Source: Parietaria judaica
Taxonomy: Eukaryota; Streptophyta; Magnoliopsida; Rosales; Urticaceae
Length of the DNA: 64,000 nt
Assembly (NCBI GenBank): GCA_954871525.1
Contig: OX940860.1
Span: forward strand, 20,430,001 to 20,494,000
Reading direction: 5' to 3'
How positions within the stretch are numbered: the stretch's first letter is position 1; every line of letters begins with the position of its first letter. Below the pieces are notes generated by a model, which was not told the DNA's origin, did no database searches, and worked only from the letters and a program-made list of their open reading frames with translations. The position numbers were made by a program, and so were the translations under genes. Positions 55,143 to 64,000 of this stretch are shown in pieces.

Positions 55143-57234
55143 GTTAAATGAATCGCTGTTTTACACTTGTAGAATAGTAGAAATTTAGTGTAGTGTCGTC
55201 AAACATAGCTGATATTGTCTCATAGTAATAATAGAGCTTGTAGGTTTTTGATTCATGTGTTGGGTATCAAAATGTTCTTTATTAATATATTCATTTAGTT
55301 TCTGGTATTTCTTACCAAAATAATGAAGGGCCTAGATGATGAAAACCCTTTTGAAAGGGGGTATTTGATCAATTTTTTAATTTTTATCTTGTTCTGAAAC
55401 TACTTATAATCTTGACTGTTTTGCTTTTTCTGATCACTCTGGTGAATTGTTGGGAGAAAAGAATGATTAGAAAGCCCAAAAGCAGGCACAAAAAGTATAT
55501 TATTCCATTATTGTTTGAGGTTATTCTTGTAAGTTGGTTTATTTATTTAGAATCTTTTAAAAAGAAAGTGACTTTTTTTGGTTTGAATTTGATGGACTCT
55601 GATACCATCACTATATTCCGAGTCAAGATCAATTTACAATGAGAAGAGTAATTCGTCACGTTATAAACATTATTTAAGTCATTACTTTTTCCGTATTGGA
55701 TTCTTCACCGTTCTTTCTACAGAGTTTTTATTGAACATAATCTTGAGTTGTTCTGTTGCACAACAATAGAAACACGATCCTTAGATTGCGAAACTCTTTA
55801 CAGCGTCGTACTGTGAATACTTTAAGATTGTTACTTTATTCAAATTCAAATCAAAACTAAGATCCTAATTGAATCACAATTTCATTCCAAATATCAAATT
55901 CCAGTCAAAATGTCATTCCAAATTCAAAACAATTTCTAATCTAAACATAAATCAATCAAATCCAATCTATAATTCAATCATATTAGTCAAATCAATTCAA
56001 AATCTTATTCAAACAAAAATTCAATCCAATCACATCAAAAACCAGAAACAGAAAACTCAATTCAAAAACAGAAAAAATAGAACCTTGCCGAAGCCAAGGC
56101 CCGAGAGTTGAGCTGCGGAGACTCGTTCCAGAGCGTTGCACCGATCAGTTATTTACCTGAAACTACCTTTCTTGCTACTCCTTCCGTGCTCTCTCGAATT
56201 TGAGCGATCATTACTTCGTTATTATAGACTCCATTGCCATTGTTAGTCAGTTTAAAAATCTTTTGTGCTCTCTGCAATTTGGGTGATCATTCTTTACTTC
56301 TCGCCATTAGATTAACTTACCAAAGTTTCTATATAGTTAAGAAACATATGAAGATGAAACCATTAGTCTTGAGAACCGGAGTGCGGAATCGAGTCTCGGA
56401 ACTGCCAAGATGTTTGTCCGCTTCTACGCGTCACTCTCGCGCAAACTCTCATTCTTGTGCGAGAGTGGCACATGTCTTTCCCATTAACAGCATAATAGCA
56501 TCATGGACGGCCCATTGCGCGCATGACGGCCCAAATGGACACGAAAGATAAACGGATACTCGGTAAATCGACGAAACTTGTAAGTAGTTTTGCCGAGTTA
56601 TCAATTTATCTTTTGTCTTATTTTGGTCAATGAGTGGGGTCTGCTTTTTAGCCTGTCTTATGTGTTAAGTTCAGTGTCTCAAGCTCAAGAAAGAGATTAA
56701 TAATTAAGCAGCCATAGACTCACTTTATTGCAAAAACTTGTCAAACCTTGTGGTGTCACTTTCTTGATGATCACTTATGCACTCTACTATTAGAAGAAGA
56801 AAAAAAAAGGTTTCTTATGTCACATTAATTAATTTGTACTTAATTTTGCATTATGCACACTTTTCATTTAATTAGTAATCGCAAATTAACTTACTCTACT
56901 AGCTACTTTAATATATTTTGAATGATTCATTGAATCATGGACAATAAAAGACTTCACTAATTTGATTAATTTATTTCTAAGCTGTTGTTCATTGGTTTAA
57001 ATTGAAGAAAAATGTTAATTTCATTCTTTTTTAATTATCTCACCTTGTGAAATGATTACATCGGTGACTTTGTATGTATGTCATTATATGGTATAGTCTA
57101 TAGCTTTGTATGATAAAACTGTTGCGTCATAATAATGTTTCGTTATGATAATGTTTTTTTCTTTTCTTTTCTTATGAGAATTGTCTGTTTATCATGGTGC
57201 CCCTAAAGTTACATAAAAACATAAATATAAGTTA
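55143..57234. other. Intergenic between GRAS genes 3 and 4, first part
   Basis: 3' flank of GRAS gene 3, then an AATTCAAA-rich low-complexity stretch (about 55850-56050). No gene or RNA was recognised. Confidence 0.45.
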
Positions 57235-57374
57235 GGGTTAATGACGGCAAAAATACCCAAAGTTTGGTCAAAGAACCCCTCGTGTACCCAAAGTTTAAAA
57301 GTGGTGGCAAAAATACCCAAAGTCGCATTTGGGGAGTTGACCACTCCATTCTCGTAACGCCGTTAACTTACCCA
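57235..57374 (+). mobile_element. Half copy of the 23647-24120 MITE
   Basis: GGGTTAATGACGGCAAAAAT through CGTTAACTTACCC corresponds to the left arm of the full element, at about 90% identity. The centre and right arm are missing, and unrelated sequence begins at TTATTAGTG. Confidence 0.8.
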
Positions 57375-60300
57375 TTATTAGTGAAATAACTGATTTTTTT
57401 TTTTTTTATGAATGTAAGAACCAAAAAAAGTTTAGAATTTTGACATTTTCCGTAGCAGTGTTTGTCATCCCTAAAATAAAGAAATTCGCTCGCTAAATTT
57501 GTCTCAAAATATTATTAATGTTAAAAGAGTCTTTTCGAAATAGACAAGCATTTCTACTCTAGTACGCCTAATTAACATAATTGCGAAATAAAAATTAGAT
57601 TAAAAAAAAAAGTAAGAGAAAATAGAAGTTAGGGATGTCCAAATATATTCGTGGGTGGTAAAGTTATCATTCTTTGAAACTGTAGTCAGTCTTTCATCTA
57701 TTATTCTCAAGCCAGATGCTTTATAATTTCATAGAATAGAAACTTTATCACCCACGAAAAAAGAATATAGGAATTTATCGACGACGATGGAAAGAGTATT
57801 AGTACTTTTACCTTGATTATCCGTAAAATAAAAATATTATTAGTAAGAAATAAATTATTCCTATGGTCAAATAGTCAATGAACGCAGGTTTGGTATCTCA
57901 AATATATATGATATTGAGATTATATATTCATTGATACATTGAACGGAGCTTTAGTGCATTCCATTACTCTTTCTTTATGCAATCTTGTCCATTAAAGCAG
58001 AGCTTGGATATACTTTTTTGGTGTTTTTATATAATATAAGCAGATTTGTTGCGGTTGAGAGATTTGATTCTTTGTTTGTTGGTGATTATTAAATAATAAT
58101 ATTAATTAATATAGTAACTGTTGAAGGTGCTTCGTTAAGCTGAATCTTCTTCTACGTATCGCCACATTGGGTTGGTTTCACACTTGGGTTTGCACATACG
58201 CAGTTTTCAGTCCCAATACAACCTTCAATTAAAATAGACTGAGAATAACGCTTGTTGAACTGGTCAATTCACCAATAGCTTTTCTTCTTTTTTATATTGC
58301 AATTTGTAAGTTGACACTTTGAGTGACCAATTATTATAAACCAATCTATAAAGCTTACATATTTTATTTTAGGGAAATAAAAAAAGAAAGAAAGTCACCC
58401 TCTTTCTATTTAAGTACTACTTATTTTTAAAATTTCTTTTTGAGGTAGACTTTTATATTTATAGCAAAACTAGATTCAAGAATATTCGATCTCAAGATAA
58501 AGTTTGAGCTTGGAGGAAGTACATGCACACACGTTACAAAATGCAAACTCATTAGTGAGCTGTGTTTTTATGCAACTTATCTCTAGGTTGAAACCCGGAT
58601 AAATTAATCCGGCATTTCGAAGGTTTTTTTTTTTTTTTTTCTCACGGTCCCGATTTTCTAGGAGTTTGAAAGCCGCTACCGGTATAGGTTCTAGTTTGTG
58701 CGTAAAATTGTTTTTCTTACCGCGACTACGAAAAAAAAAACCCTTAAAATTTATTAATTTAGAACTAAAACTAATAAGTATAAAATTGGAAAATGTCCGT
58801 TTAAACTAGAATAACGTCTATTGTGTATAAATATTTTCTTATTAAAAAAACTAAAAAATAACATAATTTAAAAGCCAAAACCAGTATAGTCCAACAAATC
58901 AAGCAAAAAAAATATTTTTATGAAAATTATAAAAATATTTTTTAAACTTATATATCTTTTTTTAAAAAAAAAAACATTAAAGAAACCATACTTGTGTGTT
59001 ACAAAATGATAAGATTTTTTGTAAATGGGAAGAATATCTGCTCTGGTTAAATACTAGTTTGAATTCTCTCGGGAGAATGCGTGTAATAAAATGATTGACA
59101 CGGAGATTTTAAATAAATAAAAAAAAAGATTCACTAGGTATATATTTGCTTGTGTTTATTGATCTTTTGAGTACAACATGAATTGTGTGTGTATATGCCC
59201 TTCTTCTATACTTCAATCTTCTATTTATACCATTCTCCTTGGCTCTCGTTGTTAATGCGCCAAATAACGAGTCTTCAATTTTATCTTGATGACGAAGAAT
59301 TATGTATTTTCAAGGGTCAAGTTAAATGTTATGAATTCCTTTTTAGTTGTTCTTTTATTGATTCTAACTCGATGATTCTAGCTAATTTCTTCCATGTAAC
59401 TTGGACTTGCACCCCTATTTATTGGTTGATTGATTCTTCTTCTAGGTAAAATCGTTCTTTGTCTTAGTCGATGGATGAGGTAAGTCCCTTGATATTTTGC
59501 TAGGTTCACGAGAATAAATTAGTTTATAATCGATAAAATCGTAGACTAATAAATGAACCGGTAAGTAATACATATTCACCTGCTTATGGATCATCACTAC
59601 TCATTTTTAGATTTATTCAAAGTGACTCCAAACAAACAAAATTGAACATGGAATCACAATAAATAAATAATAAATTTATTTGTAAATAAAACTAAATAAT
59701 AAATTCTTCTGTGTTGCTTATCCTATACAAAGAGTTACGCACTTCCATATTAGTCTATTTTAAAATTTAGTGTTTGACCGTCAAAGCCTTGGCGCTCAAG
59801 AAAGTTATCCCCGCGACCCAACACAATAAGATTTGTTGCCTTGCACCACCTTATTATTTTATTTCTCTCAATAAACAATTAAACATAGCATATCCACAAA
59901 TACCTCATTAAGTAAATTTAATAATATATTTGCATCATAAGTACCTAATTTTATACTCATGTAGGTGTATTTTCAATATCTTTTAAACGGCAATAGTATC
60001 GGAAAACCATAAAACGTTGTCGATGTAAATTAATATTTGTTACTTGAGGAATATGTATACATCTACAATTGAACTGCGAAAAATCAACACTTCTATTAAG
60101 CTTGACACATGCAAGTGTCTTATTTAGCAGGCGTAATTCGAAAGGGACATAATTAGACCTCAACGATATTTTGTAGCATGCGTGTTCCCAAAGTTAATTA
60201 TGCTTGCAAATAGAAAAATTGTTAAGTTAGATACTTATACCGCAAATATCCTAATAAAAAAAAGGCTTGTAGTCCAAAGAGACTGCCCAGCCATAAGATT

Positions 60301-60450
60301 AGGTGGCGGCTCTGGTCTTGTCTTAGCTTCCTCGAACCTTCTCTCTCTCTCTTCCTTCTCTCCCAATCCACCATGTAGTATTAATATATATACACGCACA
60401 CACTTGGATAATCCTTCCTCACCACTATCACTCCTCTCTGCTCAACTCCA
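57375..60450. other. Intergenic, second part, and upstream region of GRAS gene 4
   Basis: AT-rich with A/T homopolymers and no gene. TATATATA at about 60384-60391 is a candidate TATA box for GRAS gene 4; the following 60 bp are CT-rich, as in plant leaders. Confidence 0.45.
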
Positions 60451-62139
60451 ATGGAAACCCTAGTCGGCGACTTCCCTCTTTCCATGGCCGATTTCCGATT
60501 CGACCGCACCTCTTTCCCGCTGCTCGCCGGCGATCAGTTCGCCGAGCCGTCTCCGACTTCGGGGTCGAGCTCTGAAGGCGAGATTTACTCGCCCACGGAC
60601 CACCCCAACAGCGAATTCTCCAACGCCATCATCCTCAAGTTCATCAACGAGATGCTGATGGAGGAGCAGGAGGATCTGGAAGCACGCCCTTGTATGTTGC
60701 ACGACTGTTTGGCTCTTCAAGCCACGGAGAAGTCCTTGTACGACGTCATCGGCGAGCAGTATCCCATCTCCCAGGCGGCTCAGTCTACTAGTAAGAGGGG
60801 TTTTCGGGGAGAGTTCGGCGAAGAGGACGATGGTCGGAGAAGCAGCAAGCAGTCGGCGATCTTCGGCGACGCCTCCGAGCCGAAGGATATCTTCGACGAG
60901 GTCCTGCTATGCCAGAATGATCACGGCTCGGCGCTCGCTCCGCGGAGCGCCGAGCGGAAGAAGACGCGGCAGAAGAGGCGGAACGGCAAGAGCCGAGGGC
61001 AGGAAGTGGTGGACCTGTGGGCGCTTCTGACGCAGTGCGCTCAGGCTGTGGCGAGCTACGACCAGACCACGACGTTCCAGCTACTGGCCCAGCTCCGGCA
61101 GCACTCGTCCGAGAGCGGGGACGACACGCAGCGCCTCGCGCATTACTTTGCCAATGGCCTCGAGGCGCGGTTCTCGGCTGGCACGCCGGTCTACAGCTTG
61201 CTGGGCTGCAATGGCGCGTCCGCTGCGGAGATCCTCAGGGCGTACCAGGTCTACATCCAGGCCTGCCCTTTCAAGAGAATGTCCAATTTCTATGCGAACC
61301 GGTCGATTTACAAGCTCGCTGAGCGCGCGAATTCGTTGCACGTTATTGATTTCGGAATCCTTTATGGCTACCAGTGGCCTTGCCTCATCCAGCGCCTCTC
61401 CGAGCTCCCCAGCGGTCCCCCGACGCTGAGGATCACCGGGATCGAGTTCCCACAGCCAGGATTCCGACCCTCCGAGCGAGTCGAGCAGACCGGTCGGAGG
61501 CTCGAGAATTACTGCCGGAGGTTCAAGGTCCCGTTCGAGTACACCGTGATCGCCGACAAGTGGGAGAACGTCAAGTACGAGGATCTGAAGATCGACCACG
61601 GCGAGACGACGGTGGTGAACTGCCTGTACCGGCTGAAGAACCTCCCGGACGAGACGGTGGTGGAGGAGAACTGCCCGCGGGATGCCGTGCTGGCGCTGAT
61701 CCGGCGGATCCGGCCCGACCTTTTCATCCACGGGGTGGTGAACGGGACCCACAACGCGCCCTTCTTCCTGACGCGGTTCCGCGAGGCGCTGTTCCACTTC
61801 TCGGCTCTGTTCGACATGTTCGAGGCGAGCCTGGGGCGGGACGACCCGCGGCGGCTGATGTTCGAGAGGGAGGTGTTCGGGCGCGACGTGATGAACGTGG
61901 TGGCGTGCGAGGGCCCGCAGAGGGTGGAGAGGCCGGAGACGTACCGGCAGTGGCAGGTGCGCAACGGCCGGGCCGGGTTCAGGCAAGTGAGGTTAGACGA
62001 GGATCTGGTGAAGAGGGTGAAGAGCATGGTGAGGACGCATTACCACAAGGACTTCGTGGTGGACGAGGACGGAAAGTGGCTGCTCCAAGGCTGGAAAGGC
62101 AGGATCTTCCACGCCATTTCTTGCTGGAGACCGCTATAG
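60451..62139 (+). CDS. GRAS transcription factor 4, LISCL subfamily, GC-rich
   Basis: This is an intronless gene of 562 aa, the shortest of the four. The N-terminus METLVGDFPLSMADFRF matches gene 3. Visible: LKFINEMLMEEQEDLEARPCM and YDVIGEQYP, DIFDEVLLC, and a strong basic run (RKKTRQKRRNGKSRG), a probable nuclear localisation signal. The GRAS domain from about 186 begins VVDLWALLTQCAQAVAS. VHIID is LHVIDFGILYGYQWP at about 296, then NAPFFLTRFREALFHF, RVERPETYRQWQ and the end WLLQGWKGRIFHAISCWRPL. The linker between the N-terminal block and the GRAS domain is the most reduced of the set, with no QFRxG motif. Third codon positions are overwhelmingly G or C in the GRAS domain, unlike gene 1. 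This also opens long meaningless antisense frames. Probable nuclear transcriptional regulator. Confidence 0.95.
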   Translation: METLVGDFPLSMADFRFDRTSFPLLAGDQFAEPSPTSGSSSEGEIYSPTDHPNSEFSNAIILKFINEMLMEEQEDLEARPCMLHDCLALQATEKSLYDVIGEQYPISQAAQSTSKRGFRGEFGEEDDGRRSSKQSAIFGDASEPKDIFDEVLLCQNDHGSALAPRSAERKKTRQKRRNGKSRGQEVVDLWALLTQCAQAVASYDQTTTFQLLAQLRQHSSESGDDTQRLAHYFANGLEARFSAGTPVYSLLGCNGASAAEILRAYQVYIQACPFKRMSNFYANRSIYKLAERANSLHVIDFGILYGYQWPCLIQRLSELPSGPPTLRITGIEFPQPGFRPSERVEQTGRRLENYCRRFKVPFEYTVIADKWENVKYEDLKIDHGETTVVNCLYRLKNLPDETVVEENCPRDAVLALIRRIRPDLFIHGVVNGTHNAPFFLTRFREALFHFSALFDMFEASLGRDDPRRLMFEREVFGRDVMNVVACEGPQRVERPETYRQWQVRNGRAGFRQVRLDEDLVKRVKSMVRTHYHKDFVVDEDGKWLLQGWKGRIFHAISCWRPL

Positions 62140-63452
62140 AACTTATTATTTTGGGACTTGCTTGTTACAACATTCACGTTGTCACAATTTTTGGGTTGAT
62201 TTTGTTATGATGTATAATAGGGTTTTGGTTTGTAAAATACTAGTGCGTGCGTTTGTTATATATTATAATAGATTACCATCTTTGTGCTATATTTTTGGTG
62301 ACTACTACTATAGTCCATCAATTTCATTAATCTCCGAGCTCACTCGATTTCCTACTTTTTTTAATAGAATGCGCCGGTAATCGTTAGTTTCGGACTTTCG
62401 GTTTCTTACTTCTTGGAATAGAATGCACCGGTAATCACTAGTTCTTCTTCGGCCTCGTGTCAAAATTATTGAATTATTATTGATTTACAACGGATGGTAG
62501 TAACACAAGAAAACATGAGAATTATATAGGTACCCGTTTTATTTGATTATTTTTTAAGAATCTGAAAGTTAACAGCATATAAATAAGCCGGTCTATGAAA
62601 AAGATGTTAGGAATATTCTCGTTTTCTTCAATTAGTTGAAAATAACACGGAGGAATCCTAGAAACGTGTGATTTACATGCACGAACCAACACAAGAAATC
62701 AAAATTAAGGTTAAAAAACCGAAAAGTAATAAACATAATCAGTTCTTCGAGAACAGGCTTACAGATTAGAAAGCCTTAATCTTATATTATCGATTAACAT
62801 AAACTACCTTAAACTTAATTAAGAAATTAAACAATTCAACATAATCATAATCAGCCCATCTGGTCTAAACCTAGTGCTTAGGCATTAAACCCAGCATCTA
62901 CCACATAACAAAGATGAGAAACCTCTAAATCTAAACTTTATAGAAAGAAAAAAGGATGTAAAGCAAAGGCTTGGTTCTCAAGTCTTACCATTGTAACTTC
63001 ATTAAAAATTATATTAACTCTTTGGTATATGAATGGAATAATAGCGGTAAAAGTATTCAAATTATAGCCAACTTCGCCACCGTGTGTATATTTTTCTTAG
63101 CGGAGATAGTATTCACGGTATCTAAAACCATAGCAATCTTAGCATCCGTCTCTATACTTAACGCCTCTCCACATATCAATTCTGTCTCTATACTTTAAGT
63201 GCGTTTACTTAATTTAGAACAAAGTAAAGAACACGTTTAGAAAAATGTGGATGCGTCAAGTACAGAGACGACGGGCAATTAAAACACGCCGGTTCGCCAT
63301 TGGCCACAGCTTGAATACTTTTTCCGTTATCATCCCCCAAAAAATCACACATCATAGCTAACAAAATCTTTGGTATAAATAATGGGGAAAGTACAATTCC
63401 CTAAACTTTGAATTTAATCAACCCACAAAATCTTCTTTGCCTTCTCTGGTTT
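62140..63452. other. 3' flank of GRAS gene 4, no gene recognised
   Basis: AT-rich, including a local duplication of about 55 bp (AGAATGC(G/A)CCGGTAATC near 62367 and 62420). No gene was seen. Confidence 0.45.
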
Positions 63453-64000
63453 TTAACTATTTGATCGTCTTAGGAGATTATAGTCCAGCTTATCCTTCTT
63501 CGCTTTCTTGTCGCTTTTTCGTTTTTTCTTCGGCGACTGCTCGTCATTTTCTGGAGATTCGGGTTCAGCTTTTTCCGGAGACTGTTTTCTTTTGCGCTCC
63601 CCACTGCTCTCCCTCTCGCTCCGATTTAAACATTCCCCACCGTATGTCGACGGCCCGGTTTCTCTGTAGCAAAAGAGTTGGAAAAACAGTAGAGTATTTT
63701 TATACAATACGGGAATAGTTAATCAAATATACTGAGGAAATCTTCTGAAGGTAAAAAGGAAACGGCTTCTTGAAATAATCACACACCCAAGCGAGTCGCT
63801 CCCAATTCCGGTGGCGGATGACGTGGCAGGGGCTGACGGCTGAGAAGGTTTTGATGCTTCTTCAATCAGTTTCTGCCATGAAAATGCTTTGCCATGGTGA
63901 AAATCAGATACGAAAAGACGCTAAAGATGAATGCTTTAATTTAATGCCTTTTTACGGAATTTCTCCATACTCACATCAATAGAAGGATTGAAATTTTGGA
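63453..64000 (-). CDS. C-terminal exons of an unidentified protein with lysine-rich tail (partial)
   Basis: Three exons can be chained in frame on the minus strand: 64000-63975 (continues beyond the window), 63920-63787 and 63663-63453 (stop TAA). Donors are GAT|GTGAGT and TTGG|GTGTGT; acceptors are CTTTAG|CG and GCTACAG|AG. The joined tail reads NFNPSIDRLFVSDFHHGKAF, then SWQKLIEEASKPSQ, a Ser/Pro/Ala-rich link and a highly charged end (ERKRKQSPEKAEPESPEN ... KKKRKSDKKAKKDK) finishing LDYNLLRRSNS. The basic tail suggests a nuclear or nucleolar protein. I do not recognise the family. Consistent phase across three exons and plausible protein composition support a real gene. Confidence 0.55.

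Noticed and set aside
60372..60377. ATG-TAG start-stop element before GRAS gene 4, resembling minimal uORFs
   Set aside because: It lies upstream of the best TATA box (about 60384), so it is probably not in the mRNA.
61081..61986. 301-codon minus-strand open frame, and a 278-codon plus-strand frame at 61374-62210
   Set aside because: Both overlap the GRAS domain of gene 4. They arise from its extreme GC3 content and have low-complexity Arg/Pro/Gly composition.

Overview
The window is nuclear DNA of a flowering plant, most likely a eudicot. It has small GT-AG introns, AT-rich intergenic DNA full of plant transposons (hAT, Mutator-like, Tourist, Emigrant/pogo, solo LTRs, SINE, L1-type LINE), TA and CT microsatellites, and proteins closest to known plant families. 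The species cannot be fixed from sequence alone.

Left part (1-19.4 kb). A minus-strand gene runs off the left edge. It encodes the N-terminal ~458 residues of a plant NFRKB-like (INO80-associated) nuclear protein. After about 7 kb of repeats, including a 5S-rRNA-derived relic and a solo LTR, comes a complete 14-exon NADPH oxidase gene of the pollen RBOHH/RBOHJ type (8823-14408, 836 aa, one GC-AG intron). A two-exon UGT78-like flavonoid glycosyltransferase follows (17377-19441). Its reading frame is broken at the end of exon 1 and it appears to lack the catalytic Asp, so it is probably a pseudogene.

Middle and right (24.4-62.1 kb). Four intronless GRAS transcription factors of the LISCL (SCL9/14/33-like) subfamily lie in the same direction at 24663-26768, 37546-39882, 53337-55142 and 60451-62139. 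They fall into two sequence pairs (1+2 and 3+4) and look like an old tandem array pushed apart by transposons. The second carries an internal 37-residue duplication. The fourth is far more GC-rich than the first. A small three-exon minus-strand SUMO-family gene (48728-49180, 93 aa) sits between the second and third; its exons are too short to stand out as an open frame. The last three exons of an unidentified gene with a lysine-rich tail lie at the right edge on the minus strand.

The intergenic DNA preserves unusually readable insertions. These include four solo LTRs with exact 5-bp target duplications and several DNA transposons with exact 8-9 bp (hAT, Mutator-like) or short (TTA, TA) duplications. 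There is also a tRNA-derived SINE with a 17-bp duplication and a ~1-kb nested foldback element. The most unusual signal is a family of hAT-type elements (27.4-36.7 kb). Three copies each carry a plant snRNA-type promoter (USE plus TATA at the 24-nt spacing typical of Pol III U6 genes), followed 110-150 bp later by a conserved T5 run. This suggests element-encoded small RNAs.
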